64,000 nucleotides of DNA, taken from positions 238,692 to 302,691 of the forward strand of contig CAVPGM010000019.1 in the NCBI GenBank assembly GCA_963703945.1, given 5' to 3'. Under the pieces are notes generated by a model. It was not told where the DNA came from and made no database searches. It saw only the letters and a program-made list of their open reading frames with translations. The DNA comes from JALORV01 sp963703945. GTDB lineage: Bacteria > Pseudomonadota > Gammaproteobacteria > Burkholderiales > Burkholderiaceae_F. Made by a program: the position numbers and the translations under genes. Of the stretch, positions 32,609-41,469 are shown one piece after another; positions within the stretch are counted from its first letter, which is position 1; the number at the start of each line of letters is the position of its first letter.

Positions 32609-33181
32609 ATGGATGCTGCGGCGTTCGATCGCGCGCTGGCCGAAGCACGGCCAGTGCTACTGCGCATCGCCAAACTGCAGTTGCGAAACGACGCCTGGGC
32701 CGAGGATGCCGTGTCCGAGACGCTGATTGCGGCGCTCGAGGGTCGTGAACGCTTCGGTGGGCAGTCGCAGGTACAGACGTGGGTCGTCGGCATCCTGAAG
32801 CACAAGATCATCGACCACTTCCGCCGCGGTCAGCGCGAGGTGTCGGTCGACGCACTCGAGGAAGATATCGGCACGGAGGATGTCGACCGCCTGTTCCAGG
32901 CCAACGGGCACCGCGTCAGCGCACCACTCGACTGGGGCGATCCCGAGACGTCGCTGTCGCGCGTGCAGTTCTTCGATGTGCTGCAGATGTGCATCGACCG
33001 GCTGCCGGGCAATCTCGCACGCATCTTCATGATGCGCGAGTGGCTGGGCATCGAGACCGCCGAGATCTGTAAGGAAATCGGGATCACATCGACCAACTGT
33101 TTCGTGATGCTGTTCCGCGCGCGGATGAGGCTGCGCGAATGCCTTGAACTGCAGTGGTTCGGACAGGAGAAGACCGAATGA
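32609..33181 (+). CDS. ECF-type sigma factor
   Basis: A 190-residue sigma-70 family protein. Region 2 spans ~15-80 (LRNDAWAEDAVSETLIAALE; VQTWVVGILKHKIIDHFRR) and region 4 ~125-180 (LPGNLARIFMMREWLGIETA; ICKEIGITSTNCFVMLFRAR). It fits the group of proteobacterial ECF factors paired with a very small zinc-finger anti-sigma and found with ArsS-type genes. It heads a run of ten closely spaced genes (32.6-41.4 kb) and probably controls some of them. No autoregulatory promoter could be recognised in the 12-base gap before it. Confidence 0.88.
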   Translation: MDAAAFDRALAEARPVLLRIAKLQLRNDAWAEDAVSETLIAALEGRERFGGQSQVQTWVVGILKHKIIDHFRRGQREVSVDALEEDIGTEDVDRLFQANGHRVSAPLDWGDPETSLSRVQFFDVLQMCIDRLPGNLARIFMMREWLGIETAEICKEIGITSTNCFVMLFRARMRLRECLELQWFGQEKTE

Positions 33182-33366
33182 ACGGCGGCTGGATCCGGAT
33201 CCCCTGCAGCCGCGCGCACCGGCTGCTGTCGGAACGCATGGACGCGCCCCTGCCGCTGGCACAGGGATGGCGTCTGAGGTTGCATCTGCTCTTCTGCGAC
33301 GCCTGTACGAAGATCGAAAGGCACTTGAACCTGCTGCACGAGGCCATGCGCCGACTGGGGTCTTGA
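33178..33366 (+). CDS. Small zinc-finger anti-sigma factor
   Basis: A 62-residue protein with the zinc-binding HxxxCxxC motif in LHLLFCDACTKIERHL (residues ~36-51) and an N-terminal CSRAHRLLSERMD helix, which is how short zf-HC2 anti-sigma factors begin. No membrane segment, so soluble. Its ATG overlaps the sigma stop by four bases (ATGA), giving the tight coupling usual for sigma/anti-sigma pairs. The ligand or redox signal it senses is unknown; a Zn-Cys site suggests thiol or metal stress. Confidence 0.8.
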   Translation: MNGGWIRIPCSRAHRLLSERMDAPLPLAQGWRLRLHLLFCDACTKIERHLNLLHEAMRRLGS

Positions 33367-33427
33367 TCCGCCAGAGCGCACTATCCTTCGCCGGGAAGCG
33401 TCGAAGCAACATTCGCGAAAGGTTCAA

Positions 33428-34396
33428 GTGCGCGCCACACTGCCTTTGCTGAAGGTCACCGACTTCCCGCCGCTGCGCAGGCGCAGGCTGGAGGTGCTGC
33501 AGGTCAACCTCGGCTACACCTGCAATCAGACCTGCGTGCACTGCCATGTGAACGCAGGCCCGAACCGCACCGAGCAGATGGCGAGCCAGACGATCGACCT
33601 GGTGCTCACGGTCATCGACGCGCGACGGATACAGACGCTGGACGTGACGGGTGGCGCTCCCGAGCTCAATGCACACTTCCGGCGGCTCGTTCATGCTGCG
33701 CGTGAACGCAACGTCGAGGTGATCGACCGCTGCAACCTGACGATCCTCGATGAGCCGGGGCACGAGGATCTCGCCGACTTCCTCGCTGCCGAGCGCGTAC
33801 AGATCGTGGCGTCGCTGCCCTGCTATTCGATCGACAACGTCGACCGCCAGCGCGGTCGTGGCGTGTTCGACAGGAGCATCCGCGCGCTGCAGCGACTGAA
33901 CGCGCTGGGATACGGACGCGCAGGTTCCGGACTCACGCTGCACCTCGTGTACAACCCGCAGGGACCGTCGCTGCCGCCGCCGCAGCGCGAGCTCGAAGCC
34001 GACTACAAGCGCATGCTGGGCGAAAACTTCGGCATCGAGTTCAACCAGCTGTACACGCTCGCCAACATGCCGATCGCGCGTTTCGGCAGCACGCTGATCA
34101 GCAAGGGTCAGTTCCCGGCATACATGGCGCTGCTGCGCGGCGCGCATCGCGACGAGAACCTCGAATCCGTCATGTGCCGGGACCTGATCTCGGTCGACTG
34201 GCAGGGCTATCTGTTCGATTGCGACTTCAACCAGATGCTTGGGCTCGCGATGCGCGCGGGCGGTCGACGCGCCGCACGGCTGCATCTGAGCGATCTGCTA
34301 ACCGACGACTACACCGACAACCCGATCGCCACCGCCGATCACTGCTACGCCTGCACGGCCGGACAGGGCTCGAGCTGCGGGGGTGCGATTGCCTGA
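33428..34396 (+). CDS. ArsS-like radical SAM protein (rSAM/selenodomain type)
   Basis: A 322-residue radical SAM enzyme. The [4Fe-4S] motif CNQTCVHCH (CxxxCxxC) is at residues ~35-43, and the SAM-binding GGAPELN follows. The C-terminal domain is Cys-rich: CRDLISVDWQGYLFDCDFNQ and HCYACTAGQGSSCGG. This architecture is that of proteins named ArsS, assigned to arsenosugar synthesis, in a family where some members contain selenocysteine; here cysteine codons are used. The start is GTG at 33428. It overlaps the next gene by 14 bases. The exact reaction here is not established. Confidence 0.85.
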   Translation: MRATLPLLKVTDFPPLRRRRLEVLQVNLGYTCNQTCVHCHVNAGPNRTEQMASQTIDLVLTVIDARRIQTLDVTGGAPELNAHFRRLVHAARERNVEVIDRCNLTILDEPGHEDLADFLAAERVQIVASLPCYSIDNVDRQRGRGVFDRSIRALQRLNALGYGRAGSGLTLHLVYNPQGPSLPPPQRELEADYKRMLGENFGIEFNQLYTLANMPIARFGSTLISKGQFPAYMALLRGAHRDENLESVMCRDLISVDWQGYLFDCDFNQMLGLAMRAGGRRAARLHLSDLLTDDYTDNPIATADHCYACTAGQGSSCGGAIA

Positions 34397-35413
34397 GCTG
34401 GCCGCATTCGCGCCGACCAGCGTCCCGGGGCGACGCTGTCCGCCCGAGTACGGCTACTCGCCGCGGGTGTTCGCGCGGCCCGCCGAGTTGCGCGCAGAGG
34501 TGCTCTATGTGGTGGGCGGGCTGTACGGCAACCTGCCGGCGCTGCGCGAGATCGAACGCATGGCGACGCTCGAGAACCCGTCCGCGACGCTGATCTTCAA
34601 TGGCGACTTCCACTGGTTCGACGCCGATGCGGACGCCTTTGCCGCGATCGATGCCGCGGTGTGCAGCCGCACCACGCGCTGCGCGGCAACGTCGAAACCG
34701 AAGCCGCCGCCGACGATGAGGCGAACGGCTGCGGCTGTGCGTATCCGGAATATGTCCCCGATGCCGACGTCGACCGCTCGAACCGGATCCTGAACCGGCT
34801 GCGCACGGCACTGCGGGCAGCCGAGCGCCGCTCCGCCGGCATCACCGCACGGCTCGCCGCGCTGCCGATGCACGGAGTTGCCGAGGTCGGCGACGCCCGC
34901 ATCGCCATCGTGCACGGCGACGCCTGGGCGCTCGCCGGGTGGCGCTTCGCGACCGACACGCTGCACTCGCCAGCCGCCGAGCCCGCGATCCAGCGCGCCT
35001 TCGAACAGGCCGCAGTCGATGTCTTCGCCTGCACCCACACGTGCCTGCCGGCCCTGAAGCTTTTCGACACGCCAGCAGGCGATCGCATCGTCGTCAACAA
35101 TGGGGCGGCCGGCATGCCGAACTTCCGTGGACGGCGCTCGGGACTGATCACGCGCCTCGCCACCCACCCGGTGCCGCAGCAGTTGGCCGGGCACCGGGCC
35201 TACGGCGTCGACGCGGCGGGCATCTTCGTCGACGCAATCGAAGTGCGGTTCGACACGGTCGCGTGGGATGCCGAATTCGGCCGACTGTGGCCCGCCGGCT
35301 CGGCCGCTGCGGTGTCGTACGGACGACGCATCGTTGACGGGCCGGATTACCGCGTCGACGATGCGATTGGCCGCGTTGCGTCGCGCGCCTGTTCCGCCGC
35401 GACCACCCCATAG
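34383..35413 (+). pseudogene. Metallophosphoesterase-like protein, interrupted by a -1 shift
   Basis: The N-terminal half (from GTG 34383) reads AEVLYVVGGLYGNLPALREI and LIFNGDFHWFDAD; near 34661 one base appears missing, after which the next frame gives VQPHHALRGNVETEAAADDE and continues to 35413, including VFACTHTCLPALKLFDTP and RIVVNNGAAGMPNFRG. The spliced product of about 343 residues resembles calcineurin-like phosphoesterases. The first metal motif is degenerate (GGLYGN in place of GDIHGN), while GDFHWFD, GN-E and CTHT remain. Such genes often sit beside ArsS-type rSAM genes. Whether the shift is real or an error is open. Confidence 0.7.
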
Positions 35414-35473
35414 CCGGCGCAGCGGCTGCCGCCGGGAATCCGCGCAGCGATCGACCTAGCCGAAGGAACTGCC

Positions 35474-37693
35474 GTGAACACGAAGCGATTGCTGTTGCTG
35501 GGTATGCTGGTTGCCGCGGTCGCGGCGTTCTTCTTCTTCGACCTGAAGCAGGTCTTCAGCGTCGAGTATTTCCAGGCGCAGCGGATGCGGATCGATGCGC
35601 TGCATGCGCAGCACCCGCTCGCCACGGCCGCGGTGTACTTCGCGATCTACGTCGTCATCGCGGCGCTCAGCGTGCCCGGAGCGGCGGCGATGACGCTGAT
35701 CGGCGGCGCGCTGTTCGGCGTCGTGCTGGGTACGGTGCTGGTGTCGTTCGCCGCCAGCATCGGCGCCACTCTGGCTTTCCTGATCTCGCGCTGGCTGCTG
35801 GGTGACTGGGTACAGCAACGCTTCGGCGAGCGTCTGCGGGCCTTCAACGAAGGGTTCGCACGCGACGGGGCGTTCTATCTGGCATCGCTGCGGCTGGTGG
35901 TCGCGTTCCCGTTCTGGCTGGTCAACATCCTGATGGGACTGACAAAGATCAGGACGCGCACGTTCTACTGGGTGAGTCAGCTGGCGATGCTGCCGGGCAC
36001 CCTGGCCTACGTGTTCGCCGGAAGCAAGCTCGGCGAATTCCGCGTCAGTTTCGGGCTGCTCGCCTCGTTGACACTGCTCGCGGTCTTTCCGCTGATCGCC
36101 AAGCGCGTGGTCGCGGCGCTGAAGGCTCGCCGCATCTATGCGCGCTGGGCAGACCGGCGTCCGGACCGCTACGACTACAACATGGTCGTGATCGGTGGCG
36201 GCAGCGCGGGACTGGTATCGGCCTACATCGCGGCCGCCACCAAGGCGCGCGTCGCACTTGTCGAACAGCACAAGATGGGCGGTGACTGTCTGAATACCGG
36301 CTGCGTGCCCTCGAAGGCGCTGATCCGCTCGGCGAAACTGCTGTCCCAGATGGCTCGATCGCGCGAGCTCGGCATCGAGCGCGCCAGCGCCAGCTTCGAC
36401 TTCGGCTCGGTCATGGAGCGGGTGCAGCGAGTGATCGTCGAGGTCGAGCCGCACGATTCGGTCGAGCGGTACAACGCGCTCGGCGTCGAGTGCATCGCGG
36501 GCAAGGCCCGCATCACGACGCCGTGGACCGTCGAGGTACAGACCGAAGGAGGAACGCGTGAGTTGACGACGAAGAGCATCGTCATCGCTGCCGGCGGACG
36601 GCCTTTCGTGCCGCCGATACCCGGGCTCGCCGACGTGGGCTACCTGACTTCCGACACCGTCTGGAATCTGCGCGAACTGCCGCGCCGTCTGGTCGTCCTC
36701 GGCGGCGGCCCGATCGGCTGCGAGCTCGCGCAGGCGTTTGCACGCTTCGGCAGCCAGGTGACGCAGGTCGAGATGCTGCCGCGCATCCTGATGCGCGAGG
36801 ACGTCGAGGTCACTGACCTGGTGCAGGCCCGCTTCGAAGCCGATGGCATCCGCGTACTGACTGGACACACCGCTCAGCGCTTCGTCGCCGAGGACGGCGA
36901 AAAGGTGCTGGTCGCCGACCGCGAAGGCACGCCGGTCCGAATTCCGTTCGACGCGGTGCTGGTGGCAGTCGGACGCGCGGCCAACACGGAGGGCTACGGA
37001 CTCGAGGACCTTGGAATCGGCACCACGCCGCAACGGACGGTCGCGACGGATGCCGCGCTGCAGACGGTGTATCCCAACATCTACGCGTGCGGCGATGTCG
37101 CCGGTCCGTACCAGTTCACGCACACTGCTTCGCACCAGGCGTGGTACGCCGCGGTCAATGCGTTGTTCGGCAACTTCCGACGCTACGAGGCGGACTACCG
37201 CGTCATCCCCTGGGCGACGTTCACCGATCCCGAGGTCGCGCGTGTCGGTCTGAACGAACAGGAGGCGCGCGAGAAGAACATCCCGCACACGACGAGCGTC
37301 TACGGCATCGATGACCTGGATCGCGCGATCGCCGACGGAGAGGCGCGCGGCTTCGTCAAGGTGCTGACACGGCCCGGCACCGATCGCATCCTCGGCGTTA
37401 CCATCGTGGGCACGCACGCGGGCGACCTGATCGCCGAATACATACTCGCGATGAAGCATGGGCTCGGACTCAACAAGATCCTCGGCACCATCCACATCTA
37501 TCCGACCTGGGCCGAGGCAAACAAGTACGCGGCGGGAGTGTGGAAGCGCTCGACGGTGACGCGCGGACAATGGGCGGTGCTCGGCGCGTTCCAGGCGTGG
37601 CAGCGCGGCACTGCCGGGATCGGCGCCGTGCTGCAGCGCCTGCCGGCGTTGCTGCGGGACAAGCGTGCCGCCTACCCGGTCGAGACGCACTGA
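35474..37693 (+). CDS. Fusion of TVP38/TMEM64 membrane domain with FAD disulfide reductase (mercuric-reductase-like)
   Basis: A 739-residue two-part protein. Residues 1-~225 form a TVP38/DedA-like membrane domain: an N-terminal segment (LLLLGMLVAAVAAFFFF), AAMTLIGGALFGVVLGTVLV and ASIGATLAFLISRWLLGD. From ~235 a full pyridine-nucleotide disulfide oxidoreductase follows: FAD motif MVVIGGGSAGLVSAYIAA, redox site GGDCLNTGCVPSKAL, NAD motif LVVLGGGPIGCELAQAFARF, FAD motif YACGDVAG, and dimer-interface IHIYPTWAEANK with the active-site His and Glu. It lacks the N-terminal HMA domain of MerA. Its role could be a membrane-bound thiol or arsenic/selenium reductase; unproven. Confidence 0.88.
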   Translation: MNTKRLLLLGMLVAAVAAFFFFDLKQVFSVEYFQAQRMRIDALHAQHPLATAAVYFAIYVVIAALSVPGAAAMTLIGGALFGVVLGTVLVSFAASIGATLAFLISRWLLGDWVQQRFGERLRAFNEGFARDGAFYLASLRLVVAFPFWLVNILMGLTKIRTRTFYWVSQLAMLPGTLAYVFAGSKLGEFRVSFGLLASLTLLAVFPLIAKRVVAALKARRIYARWADRRPDRYDYNMVVIGGGSAGLVSAYIAAATKARVALVEQHKMGGDCLNTGCVPSKALIRSAKLLSQMARSRELGIERASASFDFGSVMERVQRVIVEVEPHDSVERYNALGVECIAGKARITTPWTVEVQTEGGTRELTTKSIVIAAGGRPFVPPIPGLADVGYLTSDTVWNLRELPRRLVVLGGGPIGCELAQAFARFGSQVTQVEMLPRILMREDVEVTDLVQARFEADGIRVLTGHTAQRFVAEDGEKVLVADREGTPVRIPFDAVLVAVGRAANTEGYGLEDLGIGTTPQRTVATDAALQTVYPNIYACGDVAGPYQFTHTASHQAWYAAVNALFGNFRRYEADYRVIPWATFTDPEVARVGLNEQEAREKNIPHTTSVYGIDDLDRAIADGEARGFVKVLTRPGTDRILGVTIVGTHAGDLIAEYILAMKHGLGLNKILGTIHIYPTWAEANKYAAGVWKRSTVTRGQWAVLGAFQAWQRGTAGIGAVLQRLPALLRDKRAAYPVETH

Positions 37694-37708
37694 GGCCGGA
37701 ACGGTCGG

Positions 37709-38440
37709 ATGACGCCGGAAACCGTCGCCGTTGATGCGGGCCGCTCAGCGCGAGCGACCGCGCCAATCCCGCGCTCGGCGCTGGCGCTGGGCACCACCGG
37801 CGCGCTGGGCGAGGAGTTGCTTGCAGCGCTGGTCGCATCACCCGCGTATCGGCTGGTGCACGTCGCGATGAAGCAAGCCATTGCCTCGACGACGCCGAAA
37901 TACCGGCCTTGGCAAGTCGGCTCGTCGATCATCGCCGCCGACGACGCCTACCTCTGCGTTACGGGACCCGAGACGCAGCTCCCACGCGGCTCGCCGCTGA
38001 TCGCCTACGACGCCGAGCACATCCTCGACGCGGCACGGCTCGCCAGGGATGCCGGCGCAAGTCGCCTCGTCCTGGTCTCTCCGTTGTCAGCGCTGCTGCA
38101 GATGAACGCGGCGTCGCACACGGTGTCAAGCGAACAGGAACTCGCGCTGGTCGAGATGAGATTCGAGACCCTGCTGATCGTGCGTCCGACGCGTGACGAC
38201 ATCGAGGCCGCGGGCGGCCCCTGGATCGGGCGCACGGTGCGCGCGCTGGGCAAAATGGTGCTGGAGATCATGCTGCCCTCGCAGGTGCAGGCACTGCGCC
38301 CGCGCACCGCCGCGCTGGCGATCCTGACCGCCGTGGAGCGCACGCAGCCCGGCGTGCATGTGATCGGTGCGCGCGAACTGCTGGCCATTGTGGCCGAGAC
38401 ACTGCCGTCGCTGCTGCCGAAGCGGCCGAAGGTACGCTGA
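37709..38440 (+). CDS. NAD(P)-binding Rossmann protein, NmrA/HTATIP2-like
   Basis: A 243-residue protein with a modified N-terminal dinucleotide loop (ALGTTGALGEELLAALVASP) and a C-terminal part lacking the YxxxK pair of classical SDR enzymes. AARLARDAGASRLVLVSPLS matches the atypical SDR pattern where a Ser precedes the missing Tyr. Activity cannot be assigned; it may be a sensor or an inactive reductase. It follows the fusion gene by 15 bases and lies 45 bases before the first glycosyltransferase. Confidence 0.65.
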   Translation: MTPETVAVDAGRSARATAPIPRSALALGTTGALGEELLAALVASPAYRLVHVAMKQAIASTTPKYRPWQVGSSIIAADDAYLCVTGPETQLPRGSPLIAYDAEHILDAARLARDAGASRLVLVSPLSALLQMNAASHTVSSEQELALVEMRFETLLIVRPTRDDIEAAGGPWIGRTVRALGKMVLEIMLPSQVQALRPRTAALAILTAVERTQPGVHVIGARELLAIVAETLPSLLPKRPKVR

Positions 38441-38485
38441 GTTGAACCGCCACCATTCCCGCCGGCACAGGCCGACCCTCGACTG

Positions 38486-39169
38486 ATGTCGCTGGCGATC
38501 ATCGTCCCGGTGCTGAACGAAGCGGCCGGCATCGAAGCCGCGCTGCAGGCGCTGCAGCCGCTGCGCGAGCGCGGCGCGCGCATCGTGGTGGCCGACGGCG
38601 GCAGCAGCGACGACACCGCATCGCGCGCGGGTGTGCTTGCCGACAGGGTCATCGAAACCGCGCGTGGCCGTGCCCGCCAGATGAACGTCGGCGCACAGGC
38701 GGCGGTCGACGCCGATACGCTGCTGTTCCTCCATGCCGACACCCGATTGCCCGCCGACGCCGATCGCCAGATCGCGGAAGCGTTCGCGCGCGGAGCGCGC
38801 TGGGGCCGGTTCGACGTGCGAATCGCGGGCCGGGCGCGGCTGCTCGGGCTCGTGGCCCACGCGATGAACCTTCGTTCACGCATCACCGGCGTGTGCACCG
38901 GCGACCAGGCGATCTTCTGCCGGCGCGACCTGTTTGAGGCACTCGGCGGCTACGCCGACCTGCCGCTGATGGAGGACATCGACTTTTCGATCCGCGCGCG
39001 CCGGCTGGCGCGTCCCGTGGCGCTGCTGCCACCGGCGATCACGTCGGGCCGCCGCTGGGAGCAGCGCGGCGTGGTGCGCACCGTCGTGCAGATGTGGTCG
39101 CTGCGCTGGCGCTATCACCGTGGCGCGGATCCGGCGCTGCTGGCACGCGAGTATCGCGACGTCCGATGA
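38486..39169 (+). CDS. rSAM/selenodomain-associated glycosyltransferase 2 (GT-A fold)
   Basis: A 227-residue GT2-type transferase with IIVPVLNEAAGIEAALQAL at the N terminus, metal/nucleotide-binding VVADGGSSDDTASRA and LFLHADTRLPADAD (DxD-like H-A-D), and the CTGDQAIFCRRDLFEALGGY acceptor region. These proteins are known as the TIGR04283 type, tied to ArsS-type rSAM genes and named for arsenosugar biosynthesis. Its stop overlaps the next gene's ATG. Confidence 0.85.
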   Translation: MSLAIIVPVLNEAAGIEAALQALQPLRERGARIVVADGGSSDDTASRAGVLADRVIETARGRARQMNVGAQAAVDADTLLFLHADTRLPADADRQIAEAFARGARWGRFDVRIAGRARLLGLVAHAMNLRSRITGVCTGDQAIFCRRDLFEALGGYADLPLMEDIDFSIRARRLARPVALLPPAITSGRRWEQRGVVRTVVQMWSLRWRYHRGADPALLAREYRDVR

Positions 39170-39780
39170 TGCGCCTGCACGTTGCCGTGCTCGCCCGCGC
39201 TGCGGTCGCCGGCGAGGCCAAGACCCGACTGATCCCTGCACTCGGCCCTCGGCGCGCCGCCGCGCTGCAGGCCCACCTGACTGAGCGTGCACTGCGTCGT
39301 GCCACCGCCAGCGGAGCCGAGGTCGTGCTGTGGATTTCCGGCGAGATCGACGCGGCCACGCGCGCGCTGGCAAAGAAACTGGCAGTCGACGTTCGCCCGC
39401 AACCCGACGGCGACCTGGGCGCAAGGATGCTCGCCGCGCTCGAAATCGCGGCAGGTCGTCCCGGTCTCGTGATCGGGACCGACTGTCCCGCTCAGAGCGC
39501 TCGCCACCTCGAGCAGGCAGGTATGCTGCTTGCAGACCATGATCTGGTTCTGCAACCGGCACACGACGGGGGCTACGTTCTGATCGGAATGAAGCGGCCC
39601 GAGCCGCAGCTCTTCAGCGACATGGCCTGGGGATCGGATGGCGTCTGTGCCGAGACCCGACAGCGCGCGACAGCGCTCGGCCTGAGCTGCGCCGAGCTGC
39701 CGGCGCTTCCGGATCTCGACCGACCCGAGGATCTCGAGCTCGCACGGATCCGAGGCTGGATCGACGCCCGATGGACATGA
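39166..39780 (+). CDS. rSAM/selenodomain-associated transferase 1 (nucleotidyl/glycosyltransferase-like)
   Basis: A 204-residue protein resembling the CofC/SpsF-like TIGR04282 group: VAVLARAAVAGEAKTRLIPA at the N terminus, QPDGDLGARMLAALE, VIGTDCPAQSARHLEQA and LQPAHDGGYVLIGMKRPEP. It starts at ATG 39166, overlapping the previous stop by four bases; a second ATG follows at once. Together with the preceding gene it forms the pair repeatedly found in ArsS-type clusters. Confidence 0.85.
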   Translation: MMRLHVAVLARAAVAGEAKTRLIPALGPRRAAALQAHLTERALRRATASGAEVVLWISGEIDAATRALAKKLAVDVRPQPDGDLGARMLAALEIAAGRPGLVIGTDCPAQSARHLEQAGMLLADHDLVLQPAHDGGYVLIGMKRPEPQLFSDMAWGSDGVCAETRQRATALGLSCAELPALPDLDRPEDLELARIRGWIDARWT

Positions 39781-39829
39781 AGCGCGCCGTCGCTCTCGCC
39801 CACTTCGGCAACGTCGCGCCGGTTCCCGA

Positions 39830-40933
39830 ATGAGGCGCCTGCTGCTGGCAGGCGGCGGGCAGGCGCACGCCTTCGTCCTGCGCGAACTGGCACGGCGGTC
39901 GCTGCGCGATGTCGAAGTCACGCTGGTGACGCCACACGTTGACCAGCTGTACAGCGCGATGCTTCCCGGGTGGATTGCCGGTCATTACACGCGGGACGAG
40001 TTGGCCATTCCGCTCGCGCCGCTGACACAAGCCGCCAACGCCCGACTCGTCGAGGACCGCATATGCGGTCTCGATCCTGCACGCGGCATCGCCCTCACCG
40101 AGCGCGGTACGACGATCGAATTCGATCTGCTGTCACTGGCGGTCGGCTCGACCATCGCCTCGGGCCCGATCGAAGGAGCGCAGCAGCATGCGTTCCCGAT
40201 CCGGCCGATCCACGCGTTCGTCGATGCCTGGGGCGCATGGGCGCCGCGGCTGGCGGAGGCCGATCGACCCAAGATCGTAGTGATCGGCGCTGGCGCCGGC
40301 GGTATCGAAATCGCGCTGGCCATCGCCTACGCGATGCGGGCCGCCGGCAACGGCGCCCAGGTCAAGATCGTCACCGGAGGCGCACTGCTGCCCGGGCATA
40401 ACGAGCGGGCGCGCAGGCTGGCACGAGATGCGCTGATGCGGTCGCAGGTACGCGTGTTCGACTCGACCGCGATCCGAATCGAAGGCGATCATGTCCAGCT
40501 GCAGGAAGGCACCCCGCTGTCGAGCGACCTGACCGTGATGGCCTGCGGAGCGGCGCCCCCTCATTGGCTGCGAGACACCGGACTGGCGCTCGACGCCACG
40601 GGGTTCGTTGCGGTCGACCGCCACCTGCGATCCACATCGCACGAACGCGTCTTCGCGGCCGGTGACATCGCGACCATGGTGGACCGCCCACACGCCCGTT
40701 CGGGGGTCTTTGCCGTGCACGCTGGCCCACTACTGGCCGACAACCTGGCCCGGCAACTCGAAAGACGGCCGCTCGCCTCCTACACTCCGCAACGGACCGC
40801 TCTGTATCTGATCACCACCGGACCGCAGCATGCCATCGCCAGCTGGAACGGCGTGGCCGTCGCCGGCGAATGGGCATGGCGGTGGAAGGATCGGATCGAC
40901 CGCGGCTTTGTCACGAGGTGTCGCAACCCCTGA
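39830..40933 (+). CDS. NDH-2-like FAD oxidoreductase related to the SelD N-terminal domain
   Basis: A 367-residue flavoprotein: FAD motif LLLAGGGQAHAFVLRELA (residues ~4-21), NAD motif KIVVIGAGAGGIEIALAIAY (~155-175) and the second FAD motif RVFAAGDIATM. LYSAMLPGWIAGHYTRDEL is typical of the subgroup that appears as an N-terminal extension of SelD (selenophosphate synthetase) in some bacteria. Here it stands alone with no SelD domain. A quinone or thiol electron acceptor is likely but unknown. Starts 50 bases after the transferase. Confidence 0.83.
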   Translation: MRRLLLAGGGQAHAFVLRELARRSLRDVEVTLVTPHVDQLYSAMLPGWIAGHYTRDELAIPLAPLTQAANARLVEDRICGLDPARGIALTERGTTIEFDLLSLAVGSTIASGPIEGAQQHAFPIRPIHAFVDAWGAWAPRLAEADRPKIVVIGAGAGGIEIALAIAYAMRAAGNGAQVKIVTGGALLPGHNERARRLARDALMRSQVRVFDSTAIRIEGDHVQLQEGTPLSSDLTVMACGAAPPHWLRDTGLALDATGFVAVDRHLRSTSHERVFAAGDIATMVDRPHARSGVFAVHAGPLLADNLARQLERRPLASYTPQRTALYLITTGPQHAIASWNGVAVAGEWAWRWKDRIDRGFVTRCRNP

Positions 40934-40940
40934 GGCGATC

Positions 40941-41438
40941 ATGCGCGCACTGGCCCTGCTTGCATTCCTCTTCATCATCGTTCCGCTGCTGCTGCTTGCG
41001 GCCGGGCAGTTCGGCCTGCTGACAGGGCGCGCGCCACCCGACCTCGGGATAAAGGGAGGCAAGCTGAAGCCGCCGTCGAAGACCCAGAACAGCGTCAGTA
41101 GCCAGGCGGCAGACTGGCCCCAAGGCGAGTACGCGGGCGACTATGCGCGCATCGCGCCGCTTGCCGTCCGCGGCGACGGCACGGCGACGATGGCGCGGCT
41201 GCGTTCCGTGCTCGCCGCCTGGCCGGGAGCGCGACTGGTGGAAGAACGCCCCGACTATCTGCGAGTCGAATTCAGCACGCGCTGGCTGCGCTTCACCGAC
41301 GACGCCGAGTTCTGGCTCGATCCGGCGGCCGGCGCGATCCAGGTACGTTCGGCTTCGCGGCTCGGCCGCAAGGACTTCGGCGTCAATCGCGCACGCGTCG
41401 AAGCGATTCGGGCCCGGCTGGATGCCGCAGGCGCGTGA
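40941..41438 (+). CDS. DUF1499 membrane-anchored protein
   Basis: A 165-residue protein: N-terminal hydrophobic segment LLAFLFIIVPLLLLAAGQ, then GRAPPDLGIKGGKLKPPSKT and the domain including YLRVEFSTRWLRFTDDAEFW and IQVRSASRLGRKDFGVNRAR, which is the DUF1499 signature. Function unknown; members are often secreted or attached to the inner membrane. ATG at 40941 lies eight bases after the flavoprotein stop and is the last plus-strand gene of the block. Convergent with dps. Confidence 0.85.
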   Translation: MRALALLAFLFIIVPLLLLAAGQFGLLTGRAPPDLGIKGGKLKPPSKTQNSVSSQAADWPQGEYAGDYARIAPLAVRGDGTATMARLRSVLAAWPGARLVEERPDYLRVEFSTRWLRFTDDAEFWLDPAAGAIQVRSASRLGRKDFGVNRARVEAIRARLDAAGA

Positions 41439-41469
41439 GGTCGGCGGTCGCCCGCGGCTGCGGCGTCAA

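Noticed and set aside
35300..37690. Split of the TVP38/reductase gene into two genes
   Set aside because: The frame is continuous with no internal start having a ribosome site before the FAD motif; a true fusion is the simpler reading.
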